NCBI GenBank assembly: GCA_026122225.1
Contig: JANEZZ010002244.1
Coordinates: forward strand, 1,358,501 to 1,422,500
Length of the DNA: 64,000 nucleotides
Direction: 5' to 3'
Source: Heloderma charlesbogerti
Taxonomy: Eukaryota > Chordata > Lepidosauria > Squamata > Helodermatidae
The notes below the pieces were generated by a model, which ran no database searches, had not been told where the DNA came from, and saw nothing but the letters and a program-made list of their open reading frames with translations. Both the position numbers and the translations under genes were made by a program. This document shows, one piece after another, positions 11,191 through 21,772 of this stretch (its first letter is position 1; each line of letters starts with the position of its first letter).

Positions 11191-12841
11191 TAGTCAGGGC
11201 CAGAAATATCAGAATAAGAATAACTGTTTTGGCAGTTGGCCTCTGTACACCACCACATTGAAGTTGAAAGGAAACACACCCAGATGGGAGTGAAGTCAGG
11301 ACCTTCAGCTGTAATTCAAGGGGTCTGACAAAAGTGGGGCACTAACCATTCAGGAAGTACAGCCAGTGGCATACACGCACCCATCGTTGGTGGCTCATAA
11401 GTAATGGAACGAATGGCTGACAAGCAGCTGCATGGCCAGGTGTGGCCTGTTTCCTGGGTGCCCCATGACCAATCAAGCAGATAAAAGGCTTGGAGGTGGT
11501 GCTGAGTGTTACATTTGCATTTGGTAGCTGTTCACTGGAACTCCCAACATGAGGTCCAAAGAGACGTCCATGTGACTGAAGGAGGCCATCATTAGGCTGA
11601 GGAAACAAAATAAACCCATCAGAGAGATCGCAAAAACACTGGGAGTGGCCAATACAACAGTTTGGAACATCCTGAAAAAGAAGGAATTAACTGGCAAGCT
11701 CAGCAACAGCAAAAGGCCTGGAAGACCATGGAAGACAACTAAAGTGGATGACTGCAGAATTCTGCTCATGGTGAAGAGGAACCCTTTCACAACATCTAGC
11801 CAGGTCAAGAATGCTCTTGCGGAGGTAGGCATGTCATTGTCAACATCTACAGTCAAGAGACGGCTTTATGAATGTAAATACAGAGGCTTCACAACAAGGT
11901 GCAAACCACTGGTAACGCTCAAGAACCGAAAGGCCAGATTAGCCTTTGCCAGCAAACATCTAAAAAAGCCTGCTCAGTTCTGGAATAAGATTCTTTGGAC
12001 TGATGAAACCAAGATGAACTTGTACCAGAATGATGGGAAGAGAAAAGTATGGAGAAGGAAAGGAACAGCTCATGATCCAAAGCATACCACATCATCTGTC
12101 AAACATGGTGGAGGCAGCGTTATGGCATGGGCAGGTATGGCTGTCAATGGAACAAGGTCACTGGTGTTTATTGATGACCTGACTGCTGATAAAAGCAGCA
12201 GGATGAATTCTGAAGTGTATAGGGCTATACTTCCTGCTCAGATTCAGCTGAATGCTGCCAAACTGATAGGATTCCACTTCATGTTGCAGATGGATAATGA
12301 CCCAAAACATACAGCAAAAGCTACCCAAGAGTTTCTCCAGGCAAAGAAGTGGGATGTTCTTCAATGGCCAAGTCAGTTACCTGATCTCAACCCAATAGAG
12401 CACGCTGCTCACTTACTGAAGACAAGACAGAAGGCAGAAAGACCCACAAACAAGCAGCAGCTGAAGGCAGCTGCAGTAAAGGCCTGGCAAAGCATCTCGA
12501 GGGAGGAAACTCAGCATTTGGCCATATCCATAGGTTCAAGACTTCAGGAAGTCATTGACTGCAAAGGATTTTCATCCAGGTATGAAAGGCGATCCTTAAG
12601 TTTGAAATGATGTTGGTTTGTTCCATTACTTATGAGCCCCCAATGATGGGTGTATGTGTATGCCACTGGCTGTACCTCGTGAATGGTTAGTGCCCCACTT
12701 TTGTCAGACCCCTTGAATTACAGCTGAAAGTCCTGACTTCGCTCCCATCTGGGTGTGTTTCCTTTCAACTTCAATGTGGTGGTGTGCAGAGGCCAACTGC
12801 CAAAACAGTTATCCTTGTTCCAATATTTCTGGCCCTGACTG
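11191..12841 (+). mobile_element. Complete Tc1-type transposon, copy 1, with ~220 bp inverted repeats
   Basis: Cut-and-paste DNA transposon. The ends are CAGTCAGGGCCAGAAATAT-like at 11191 (first base C to T) and the complement ending at 12841, flanked by TA on both sides (11189-11190 and 12842-12843), the Tc1/mariner target. The inverted repeats run about 220 bp (11191-11410 and 12620-12841), longer than the short inverted repeats of many mariners. The transposase frame lies between them. The arms are still very similar, so the insertion looks fairly young. Confidence 0.93.
11549..12610 (+). pseudogene. Tc1 transposase with a single early nonsense codon
   Basis: DDE transposase of the Tc1 family, 353 codons. 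The start ATG is at 11549 (AACATGAGG). Codon 9 is TGA (11573-11575), where copy 2 at 49819 has CGA. After that the frame is open to TGA at 12608. The N-terminal paired-like helix-turn-helix region reads PIREIAKTLGVANTTVWNIL, followed by a GRPW motif where Tc1 proteins usually have GRPR. Catalytic motifs are WTDETKMNLY, LQMDNDPKHTAK and LPDLNPIEH, with the second D and the E about 34 residues apart. The nonsense codon is the only obvious lesion. Downstream ATG use would lose the first DNA-binding helices. Confidence 0.92.
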
Positions 12842-12843
12842 TA

Positions 12844-13382
12844 TATTTTCAGAAATGGAGGATCAACCATTGTGTGCTACTTTCTTCTTCCCAGTGGTCC
12901 TAGGGGGCACTGAACCTTAAACCATCACAATGGAAGAGCCCAGTTTGAATGTCTGCAAACCCTCCTCCTCCATATTATCTTAAGACTCTGACTATGCAGC
13001 CATCCTGACCACAACAACCAGTCAGTCTTTTTTCCCTCCTATTCCTCCTCCCCGCTCCGCTTGCCAACCTGCTTTTTTGTAACATCTTGTCTGATGAAAT
13101 GATATGGAGATCTTGAAAACTTGCACATTTTTTCTTTGGTGCTCTTTGAGTTGGCCCCAGAAAGATGTTACACTATATGGATTTTGGAACTTTACTTACA
13201 GCCAGCACAGTCGCCTTTGTTTTTGGTTTGTTTTGTTTAAATGGATCCAGCTGTGGGTTGTCCCTCACAATTGTTGCTGTTCACCACCCACAGCTTTGGA
13301 GAAAGCCTGGTGAAGAGACTAGCCAAGGAGAGATATTTGAGATATGTCCTGCATTCCTATGATGTAGCCTCAACATGTGAGA
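12844..13382. other. Gene-free stretch
   Basis: No recognised element. Three overlapping short frames at 13104-13426 have no recognisable domain. Confidence 0.45.
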
Positions 13383-13551
13383 CCGGGGCTGGATCTACAC
13401 TTACCGCCTTTTTTCACTTCCAATGAGGTTTCACCGCCCGCCTTTCACACTACGCAGTAGCTGCCTCGAATTGGAACTGGGATTTCCCACTTCCTTGCTC
13501 CCACTTTCAATACCCTAATATCCCGGTATTTCCCCTTAATGTGCTCTGACT

Positions 13552-13618
13552 GAGGCATGATCTTCCAAGCTTCGAAGTTGTGAAGCTACAACTTGGAGGC
13601 TTGGAAGATCATGCCTCA
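13552..13618. repeat. ~66 bp palindrome
   Basis: GAGGCATGATCTTCCAAGC on the left arm is repeated inverted as GCTTGGAAGATCATGCCTC on the right arm, with AAGTTGT/ACAACTT inner arms. It forms the start of the first 5S-derived unit. The second unit keeps only part of it around 14764. Confidence 0.75.
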
Positions 13619-13770
13619 ATTAGAAAAAAAAACATCGTGGAGAAGCCCTGATTCTGCAAGGATAATGCCTGAATTTTTAAAAAAAACATCCGGAGTGGGG
13701 GATAGGAGGGGGTAAAACTTAATCTCATTTGAAGGGATACAACAACCCCCTGCTAAGTGCAGGAAGCCTG

Positions 13771-13840
13771 ATTCCCAGGCAGTCCCCCATCCAAGCACTG
13801 ACTGGGACCGACCCTGCTTAGCTTCCGAGATCAGACAAGT
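13771..13840 (-). repeat. 5S rRNA-derived segment, unit 1
   Basis: On the minus strand this reads TCTGATCTCGGAAGCTAAGC, then a diverged middle, then GTGCTTGGATGGGGGACTGC and CTGGGAAT. This matches the middle and 3' half of vertebrate 5S rRNA, including the internal control region (box A, intermediate element, box C). It is a fragment of about 70 bases inside a repeat, not a 5S gene. It is probably the head of a 5S-derived SINE. Confidence 0.85.
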
Positions 13841-13942
13841 GCGCGCACATCCAGCCCTTTGCTTGTTGCTGAGGAAACAGGGGCTGCTGAGGAAGCGATG
13901 TGATTGGTAGCCAGAAGAAGACAAGAAGACATGCTTCACAAC

Positions 13943-14763
13943 TAGGGATGGCAGAGAATTTCTCCCTGAAACTTCGGGGGGCCGAGCGCCAATGTGTTCG
14001 GCCCCCCAAACAAGTTTCGGGGAGAAATTCTCCGCGCCCCCCCCCCCCTGCCCCCCCCGGACGGGACTTACCTTTGCCGAATGTCCCTCCCGGAGGTGGG
14101 TCCGGCCGGCGGTTTGGCGGGTGTTCGTGCGGGGCGGGAGCAGCAGCCGGTCTTTTGACCGGCTGCCGCCGCCGCCATTCCAATAAAAGAAAAAAAAAAA
14201 ACACCCGCCCCCGTGATAGGCTACGTGACGATTAACGTAGCCTATCACGGCTAGATTTGCAGTCAGCCATGATAGGCTACGTAAATCAACACGTAGCCTA
14301 TCACGGGTGACTTAAAAAAAAAAAAAAAGCGCGTACGGGTAATGGCGGCCCCCATAGGGAGCCACCATTCCCGTTCCTTATTTGGTCGCTGTAGTCTACA
14401 TAAAGATTTATGTAGACTACGGCGAAAATAAGGGCAACGCTATTTGCATTGCCCTTATTTTCGCCGTAGTCTACGTAATTCTTTTTTTTTAAAGTCACCC
14501 GTGATAGGCTACGTGACGATTAATGTAGCCTGTCATGGCTGACTTTGCAGACGTAGCCTATCACGGGGGCGTTTTGTTTTTTTTTAAAACTTTGGAGTTC
14601 GCGGCCGGGCGAGGTGGGAAGCCTCCTCCCTGGCCTGAATTTCGGCCGGGCGAGGCGGGAAGCCTCCCCCCCCGGCCTGAACTTCGTGGGGGGAGCAGCG
14701 AAGCACCTCCCCCCCACCGCGAACAAGCTTCGACGACAGGTAAGTGACTTTCGTCCACCCCTA
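13943..14763 (+). mobile_element. Hairpin-rich hAT MITE (family A), perfect 8 bp duplication
   Basis: Starts TAGGGATGGCAGAGAATTTC and ends TTTCGTCCACCCCTA. Flanks TTCACAAC at 13935-13942 and 14764-14771 are identical. Inside are serial hairpins built on GTGATAGGCTACGT...ACGTAGCCTATCAC, a GTAGTCTACGTAA-type hairpin, and a very GC-rich left part with a palindrome around GAAACTTCGGGG. Splice-donor consensus CAG|GTAAGTGAC near the right end (GT at 14740) and AAG|GTAAGTCCC on the minus strand near 14070 both point outward. No protein is encoded. Confidence 0.93.
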
Positions 14764-14951
14764 TTCACAACTTCGAAGGTTTGAAGATCATGCCTGAATT
14801 AGGGGGAAAAAAAAATCGCAGAGAAGCCCCGATTCTGCAATGATAATGCCTGATTTTTTTAAAAAAACATCAGGAGCAGGGGATAGGAGGGGGTAAAACT
14901 TAGTCTCATTTGAGGGGATACAACAACCCCCTGCTCAGTGCAGGAAGCCTG

Positions 14952-15020
14952 ATTCCCAGGCGGTCGCCCATCCAACTACTGACCGGGGCCAACCCCGCTT
15001 TGCATCCGAGATCAGACAAG
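14952..15020 (-). repeat. 5S rRNA-derived segment, unit 2
   Basis: Minus strand reads CTTGTCTGATCTCGGATGCA, then GTTGGATGGGCGACCGCCTG. It is the same 5S region as at 13771 with different substitutions. Downstream on the minus strand both units continue into TTCCTGCACTGAGCAGGGGG-type sequence, which is the 3' end of CR1-group LINEs (compare 26412). Confidence 0.85.
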
Positions 15021-15205
15021 CGCACACAGGAAAACAGCAGGAAAACAGCACAGCGCTAGAGTGTGAACCGAGCTTGCGCATTCGATGAAGCAATGCAATG
15101 GGGAAAATGGGTGAGTGTGAATAATCACGTTTTAATGTGAGAGCGTTTAACCCAACGGGACACCAAATTCATTGTGATGGTGGGCACAATGTAGATCGGC
15201 CCCTG

Positions 15206-15709
15206 GATGCTTACCCTGCTTCAGAGAAAACTGACAGAGCAGAGGGCTCTTTTGAGGCAAAACATTTCCTTCCACTGAAAGTGGTTTGGAATGATTCCTG
15301 CAGAGGAATACATATGGAAAAGGTTTGGCTGGCATGGAAACTCCATGTGGATTTTGCAGAAAAGAGCAAGATACCAGAATTCTGATGGCAGTGATCTCAG
15401 CAGGAGAAGGCTCAAATGTAAAGACAACTCTTATCATCTTTGGCTATGGACTTCTGACTTGGGGTCATTACTCCCTACGGTTTCCTCTTCACCCTGCTTA
15501 GCTTCAGGGAATACTCCCTGAATACATGATTCCTTCCCTCCCTGTGTGTTTCAACAAGCCAAGGCAGGACAACCTGTAAAGCAATTAGAGATCTGTAACT
15601 GTTAGGCCTGCCTGGGCAGTATTGTTGGAGCAATGAGTATTGTGTTCAGTGTCAGCATTTTGAGCTGGCTCAGCTGGGTTTCCAGCAATGACAAATGTGA
15701 AGTAAATAT
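15206..15709. other. Gene-free stretch
   Basis: Unique-looking sequence with short frames only. No element recognised. Confidence 0.45.
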
Positions 15710-16602
15710 TAGGGTTGGCGGAGAATTTCTCCCCGAAACTTCGGGCCGAGCGCCAACGCGTTCGGCCCCGCGCACAAGTTTCGGGGAGAAATTCTCTGCA
15801 CCCCCCACCCCCCGCACCCCCCCCAGGACGGGACTTACCTTTGGCGAATGTCCCTCCCAGCGGCGGGTCCAGCCGGCGGTTCGTTGGGTCTTTGTCAGGG
15901 GCGGGGGCGGCAGCCGATCTTTCGACCGGCTGCCGCCGCCGCCATTCCAATAAAAGAAAAAAAAAAACGTCCCCGTGATAGGCTACGTGACGATTAACGT
16001 AGCCTATCATGGCTAGATTTGCAAAGTCAGCCGTGATAGGCTACGTAAATTGTCACGTAGCCTATCACGGGTGACTTAAAAAAAAAAAAAAAGCGTGTAC
16101 GGATAATGGCGGCCCCCATAGGGAGCCGCCATTCCCGTTCCTTATTTGGTTGCTGTAGTCTACGTAAAGGTTTACGTAGACTACAGCGACCAAATAAGGA
16201 ACGCGAATGGCGGCTCCCTATGGGGGCCGCCATTTGCGTACGCGCTTTTTTTTTCTTTTTTTTTTAAAGTCACCCGTGATAGGCTATGTGATGATTTACG
16301 TAGCCTATCACGGCTGACTTTGCAGATCTAGCCGTGATAGGCTACGTTAATCGTCACGTAGCCTATCACGGGGGCGTTTTTTTTTTTAACTGTTTAGTTT
16401 GTGGCCGGGCGAGGCGAGGCGCCTCCTCCCCGGCCTGAATTTCGGCCGGGCAAGGCGGGAAGCCTCTCCCCCGGCCTGAATTTTGGCCGGGCGAGGCGGG
16501 AAGCCTCCCCCCCAGCCTGAACTTCGCGGGGGAAGCAGCGAAGCGCCTCCCCCCCACCGCGAAAAGCTTCGATGACAGGTAAGGGACTTTCGTGCACCCC
16601 TA
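15710..16602 (+). mobile_element. Hairpin-rich hAT MITE (family A), perfect 8 bp duplication
   Basis: Starts TAGGGTTGGCGGAGAATTTC and ends TTTCGTGCACCCCTA. Identical flanks GTAAATAT at 15702-15709 and 16603-16610. It carries the same hairpin series as 13943 plus a long hairpin pairing AATGGCGGCCCCCATAGGGA near 16108 with its complement near 16210. Outward donors lie near both ends: AAG|GTAAGTCCC on the minus strand near 15838 and CAG|GTAAGG with GT at 16579. Confidence 0.93.
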
Positions 16603-16849
16603 GTAAATATGTGTGTGAAAGAGAGGGGGAAGTGACCTCTGTTTGGTCTGGCCTGCATATATGAGGAAAAGCTAATGCAACCTGATATGTTTCATAGTCA
16701 CTGTATGCAAGATAGGAAATCCAGTTCCCTGCTTACTGGGGAGCTGCCACTGTGAGCGCGCGCAGGTCCTGTGGTAAGAAAGGAAGGGAGCTGGCGAGAG
16801 CTTGGGCAGGAATGGCGGCAACGCCTCTGTATTGCCCTGGCCATGGTCT

Positions 16850-17250
16850 TTGAACTCTTAGGTTAAAGGTGCCAAGATAGTGATAAATCAGATCCAGGTT
16901 TACTTACAAGGAGTACTTTATTGAGTACAATCAACACAAAGGTGTACCCAATGGCTGGATCAGACAGCTTCTCTGAACCAGGAGCCATGGGGTACAATGG
17001 GTTTTATACCATACATGTTAGCAATGAGGCAGCATGACAGCAGCAAGCTCCACCTAGTGTTCATTCCCAGCATAGACCAGAAGTGTTTGGTTCTCAGCAC
17101 AGCCACCTGCAGCTTTAAGACAAACAAACGTCGCTTCCAGGCACATCTTGATATCGGCCTTTGACTCATCTCAGCATGCTCAGAGGCCTACTAGCAAGGG
17201 AATTGCATCAAAAATGAACTTTAAGTAAGCATTATGGATCTCTAGGCCCC
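16850..17250 (-). repeat. Possible solo LTR, minus strand
   Basis: On the minus strand a TATA box (GGTATAAAACC, 17000-17010) is followed about 85 bases later by CAATAAAG (16916-16923) and then a short U5-like stretch, the layout of a retroviral LTR. I cannot define the TG...CA ends or a target duplication, and no internal retroviral genes lie beside it. Confidence 0.4.
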
Positions 17251-17588
17251 TCTAATGCTACAGGTGACTTGGTTACGCTCCTGGGGCCAATACAGCCTCC
17301 CCTTGGCATGAGCGTTGAGCCAATCAAAAGGCTGGTTGTCCCCACTGGTGGGGACAGCGGCAGACAGCTCCCTCTCTCGGCTGTCTGAAGCTCATAAAAG
17401 CACGAGGACTCCTGTGTCTGCTGGCGCCTTTGCTGTTGCTGGCTTCCGCACCCACCCACAGCTAGTAATAGTAGATCTTGCAATGGACAGAAGTCAGTCA
17501 CCGGTAATGGGGCTGGGAAGGGATTTCACCTCCCTTCTAATTGGCAAGAAAGGGGGGGCAGGGTTTTTGCCTTCCCCATTGCAAGAGT

Positions 17589-17698
17589 TGTTGTTGTTGT
17601 TCAGTCGTTCAGTCGTGTCTGACTCTTCATGACCCCATGGACCATAGCACGCCAGGCCTTCCTGTCCTCCGCTCTCTCCCGGAGCGTGCTCAAGTCCA
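17589..17698 (-). mobile_element. Very short 5'-truncated BovB insertion with 12 bp duplication
   Basis: A 110 bp piece of the BovB 3' end on the minus strand (TGTTGTTGTTCAGTCG..., then GACCCCATGGACCATAGCAC). It is flanked by identical CATTGCAAGAGT at 17577-17588 and 17699-17710, a clean target-site duplication of a LINE-type insertion. A tRNA-headed SINE using the BovB tail is unlikely because there is no room for a head. Confidence 0.9.
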
Positions 17699-17710
17699 CA
17701 TTGCAAGAGT

Positions 17711-19022
17711 AGTCCATGTTTAAATAAGATGAACTATTCGAGTGCTCTCTTGGTGGAATTGTATTTTTTTATATCACAGCTTTGTGGGGCATGATAGGCA
17801 TTGGGCTAGATCAATTTGGAAGGGAGAGTGGGATTGGGCTCCCTGCTTCCCTGTGGTGGGAACCCCTTAAGGGATCTGGGTGGGTGTGGCACCAAAACTA
17901 GGCCAGCGTGGTGGCTGCAGGCATACCACATCCAAGGTGGAGGGAAAGGGTTCACGTTAGTGGTCTGCGCCGTGGTGGGCATCTGAGCCTTCCACCCATC
18001 AGCAACACTCCTGGCAGGTGGGCAGGAAAGAACATTGGGCAGCAGGCAGGCTCTATGTCTTATGCCTCCATCAATCCTATTCAAATCAATAAAGTTGTGG
18101 CCAATTCAATAACCCACTTAAGTTGGTGTCTGTGGTTTGTTTCTTTCATCCGCCGCATGGACGTAATTAGACGCTGTGCTGCACAAATAGTCCTTTGCTA
18201 GAGATATACCCAATAGGCATATGGTGATTACTGTAGCAGCTACAGTGTAGCCTCCAGATCTGAGTTCCTTCCCTACCAGGTTTCAGTTTTTTATGGCCCT
18301 ATGAGGTATTTATCAAACCTGGTTGGGGTTTTGAACAGAGATGCATTTGCAGTCAGATGAACTGCTGTTTTCATTCAGAACTGCATACTGATTTGCTGTA
18401 GGAGCTGCACAGCATGGAACCTCAGCATTTGTATGCTGTGTTGTTTCTCAGAGTACTCAAAGTTTGCCAATGGGCCAGAAAAATGCCAGCCTGGCTAGTT
18501 TGGGGGCCTCTGCTCCTTGCCTGCTCCAGTTGCCTTGCCAGTTCCTTGGCAAGGGAAATGGAAGCTGTTTTTTCTCATCTCCCTCCAGTTTTCCACCCAT
18601 CTACCCTTGAGCTAGCTTCCTTCCACCAGTCCAGCACCAGGCTCATTGCCTATGCCGGTGAGCCCTGCTTAAGTCTTTTTGCTACCTTGCCAAGTTGTGC
18701 AAGAGACAGGAGCAAAAATGGCAGTACGGGCCAGGATGGGTTGCATGTATGAAGTGGCTGTTATGGAGTGTTTCTGTGTGTGGAGTGAGGAAGCATACAG
18801 TGTTTTATAGATACTTAATTCCATGACCATATGATGCATATTGTGTCAGCCTATAGCCTATGGCTACATTGCTCACTTTTTTGAACAATCTACTTTGCAC
18901 GTGTTCCAAAATTCTAGACTCATCATCCCTCAAGTGTTGTGGCTTGGCTCCATTTTTTTTAATTATGTGCTTTCCATGGCTTTTGCATTCCTGGCTATAG
19001 ATTCATTTGATCTAGGGATGTT
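17711..19022. other. Gene-free stretch, possible old repeat at 17800-18120
   Basis: AATAAAG at about 18086 follows a 300 bp GC-richer stretch, which might be the end of an old LTR or other retroelement; I cannot decide. The 112-codon frame at 18414-18752 has no recognisable domain and I do not call it. Confidence 0.4.
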
Positions 19023-19551
19023 GCGGGCACCCGACTGGGTCCGGGAGTTCATTGGGCTCCCCCTGCCCATGACCCCTGGACTGCGCCTGCCGAGACACTG
19101 TCCTTGCTTGCCCCCCACTCGTGCCTGCTCGCACTCTCCAGGACTCACCGTGATCCTGTTCGGTGAGCGCCTGCCATTTTCACCTTTGATGGTTACGTAG
19201 AAAAGGAAGTTAAAAAAATGTGCATACTTAAATATGCATAGTTTAGAGCTGGGAAAGCTAAATAAGCACAATATCAGAGGGATTATACCTCTAATATTGC
19301 ATTTATTTAGCTTTCCCAGCTCCAAACTGTGCATATTTAAATATGTGCATTTTTTAAAACTTCCTGTTCTACATAGCAATCAAAGTCAAGAAAATGGCGG
19401 GTGCTCACCGAACAGGATTGCGGTGAGCCTGGGGGACTCACCAAGCTCATGGATGGCCCGGGTGCGGGTCCGGGGTGCGTGTGTGCGAGTGGGAGTGCCA
19501 CTTCGGCAAGCTCCTGGAGAAACCAAGCTAGGGTGAGTTCTTATATCCCTA
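19023..19551. mobile_element. hAT MITE (family D), perfect 8 bp duplication
   Basis: Ends TAGGGATGTTGCGGG and CTTATATCCCTA. Flanks ATTTGATC at 19015-19022 and 19552-19559 are identical. The core (about 19200-19375) is one long hairpin whose arms share GCTGGGAAAGCTAAATAA and its complement, and AATATGCATAGTTT-type sequence. Outer GC-rich arms are also repeated inverted (GGCACTCCCACTCG and CCCCACTCGTGCC regions). A GTGAGT donor motif faces outward near the right end (about 19533). Confidence 0.9.
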
Positions 19552-19559
19552 ATTTGATC

Positions 19560-21236
19560 TGGCGTCTGGGCCTTGGCTAATTTCCCTGAGTTACTTGCTT
19601 TGCAGCTGTTTTCTGTAGATTCACTGATTCTCAGCTTCTCAGCCTTGGTGCATCCCATGGATTACTGTTCTTGATAATGTCCTCTACATGCTTAATTCCT
19701 TAATAACATATGACATGTATATGCTTTGATGTCTACTCTGCAGCTAGGCTCACAGTCTGGACTATGTTAAGCTGCTCTGTGTTGGTCTAGTATCATGTAT
19801 AGATCTATTGCTGGTAGCAGGAGACTTGTGAGCACATGGAATAACTTTACACCTTAGATCAGGGAAAGACAACCAGGATGGGGTCAACTGCCCCCATTAT
19901 ATGCAGCCTAGTTGATGTTGGGGGGCATGGCTATGTTCCCTGACATCTTTTGGTCCCCAGTGGATGATCTTCCCAGTGCGTCTGCTGGGAACTGTCATCA
20001 CTGCACACGGGTCTTCTTCTCCCATCAGAGAAAGCCTGCACAAAGCAAAGCCACTTTGCCTTCCCCATTACTTCTCCTGTTGGGGAAAGGATGCAAAGCT
20101 CTTCCTCCTCCAATCCCCGTGTTATCTCCCAACTGTGACTGGAGTTAACATAGAGTTAACACTACTGGGAGGGTGAGCAGCACACAAGACCTTGTTATCT
20201 CCAATCAAATATTAGAAATAAGAAGAGGATTCTGCTCTGCACCATCTCACAAAGCCCCTGGGAGTGGCCAGAGCCTTTGGTGGGAGCCCAAGCTTCCATC
20301 ACCAGATGGGCAGCCTCTGTAGGCTGAAGGTTGCCCTCCCCTGCCTTAGATAAACAGATAGCTTACTGAAGGCTCCTCTGCTTTATGGCTTTGCTGTCTC
20401 CCAGGTACAGGAATGTAATGTTTGTGGTTGATCTATTCCTTGATCCAGGCCAATATATCTGAATCTCCTGGTTTAAACAGGATAAACCACCCCAGGATTT
20501 ATATTAGAGTGGCAAGGCAAAGCCCAGTCTGCCTATGGCTATGTGCAAGGAAGGAGCTATACACTAAACTCTACATCTTCTAAGCTTTGTATGAATCCAG
20601 ATTCTTATTTCCAAGAGACTCAGGTCTCTGGACACAGCAAGAGACTCTACCACCTGGCCATTGTAGGTGTCACTGAATCACCAGGCTGTATCCTGACCCC
20701 TTTAGGCTCTGCACCCAAAGATACAATTTTTAAAAATCTTTTAGAACTGGCACCTCTAGATTTCCCTGGGTTAAACAGGCTGCATATAGAGTGGCCAGAC
20801 GGAATAGAGAACTTTAATAACTATGAATGTCAACAGCTGCAGCTTTTCATTGGTAAATCATTTTGGTGTAGTAAAGTACTAATATTGTGAGATCATTGAA
20901 ATTTTATTACGTATGAAAAAGGTAAAGAACAAGATCTGGCAAAACTTTAAAAAGTGTTTTTGTTTTGTAATTACATACGTTTTCGAATAAAGAAAAATTG
21001 TATTGGAATGCTTGCTCTTTCAGTCCTGCTAATGAAATAAATATTTACTTGCTTGCTAATTTTCTCCAAAGAACACAAAAGATAAAGTATTATTGCTATG
21101 AACATTGTCATCCATACGTAAGATACCATAATGACATTTAGAATTAGGTTTCTTATGTCATTTTTTTAAAAAGTATTTTGTGCCAAAGGATACTAAAGCT
21201 CCTTTTATGTTAATGGCAAATGCAGAACAATATATT

Positions 21237-21238
<2 letters not shown>
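19560..21238. other. Gene-free stretch
   Basis: No recognised element. Frames up to 115 codons at 20543-20890 have no recognisable motif and lack exon-like context. Confidence 0.45.

Positions 21239-21270
<32 letters not shown>
21239..21270. repeat. (AC)n microsatellite
   Basis: About 16 perfect dinucleotide units. Confidence 0.97.
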
Positions 21271-21273
<3 letters not shown>

Positions 21274-21438
21274 GCAAAGTATATATAAATAAAACAATTA
21301 TGATAATTATTCTACAATATGCATATATCAGTGGGATACAAACAGAAGCAATTAGTTGATTTGAAATAGTGTTTATAGTATAAGTACCAAGCAAATATGA
21401 TCCAATCCAGATGCTATTTTTCAGCCAGCATTGCAGAT

Positions 21439-21440
<2 letters not shown>

Positions 21441-21477
<37 letters not shown>
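21441..21477. repeat. (AAT)n microsatellite
   Basis: About 12 AAT units, immediately followed by TTTGCATTTATACAGTACTT, the start of an L2/MIR-like fragment. Confidence 0.97.
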
Positions 21478-21480
<3 letters not shown>

Positions 21481-21610
21481 TGCATTTATACAGTACTTAG
21501 GGCAATTTGAAGGCATTATTTTGTAATCCTTATATGGTAATGACCATACAAAGTAGGCAAATATTATTATCTCCATACTGCAGAAGCTGAGAGAGGCTTA
21601 CGTAAGGCTA
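21478..21610 (-). mobile_element. Possible L2/MIR-type LINE 3' fragment
   Basis: TTTGCATTTATACAGTACTT, TATTATTATCTCCATACTGC and AGAAGCTGAGAGAGGCTTA resemble the reverse complement of L2/MIR 3' sequences. Diverged. Confidence 0.45.
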
Positions 21611-21772
21611 CAATCCTATACATACTTCTCTGGAAGTACATCCCATTGAACTCATTTGGGCTTACTCTGAATAGACATGCATGGGATTGTATACTAGGGG
21701 TGCAATCCTATACATGTTTAGACAGAAAAAGTAGGACTTTTTTGTAGGAACATCCATAGGATTGCACCCTAA
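21611..21772. repeat. Two adjacent small palindromic repeats
   Basis: Unit 1 runs from CAATCCTATACATACTTCTC to GACATGCATGGGATTGTAT. Unit 2 runs from GTGCAATCCTATACATGTTT to CATCCATAGGATTGCACCCT. Both have inverted CAATCCTAT termini, like the repeat at 9951. Confidence 0.6.

Larger units (their letters stand above)
13383..15205. mobile_element. Candidate DNA transposon carrying two 5S-derived units
   Basis: The left end CCGGGGCTGGATCTACACTT and the reversed right end CAGGGGCCGATCTACATTGT form an imperfect inverted repeat with a CAGGGG-like hAT start. Inside are two direct copies of a ~300 bp unit (13552-13850 and 13931-15035), the second interrupted by the MITE at 13943. I found no convincing 8 bp duplication (ATGTGAGA against GATGCTTA), so the boundaries are tentative. 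Confidence 0.45.

Noticed and set aside
13771..13840. A functional 5S rRNA gene
   Set aside because: Only about 70 of roughly 120 bases, diverged, and repeated in a second unit inside a repeat.
13616..14248. 210-codon minus-strand frame, and overlapping proline/arginine-rich frames
   Set aside because: They run across the 5S-derived unit and the GC-rich end of a MITE; composition explains them. Similar false frames occur in every family A copy (15585, 42634, 44986, 57743).
14210..14570. CRISPR-like array of GATAGGCTACGT palindromes
   Set aside because: Spacing is irregular, spacers are themselves palindromic and shared between copies, and the genome is a vertebrate.
18414..18752. 112-codon frame with a hydrophobic stretch
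   Set aside because: No recognisable domain, no splice or promoter context, no repeat support; likely chance.
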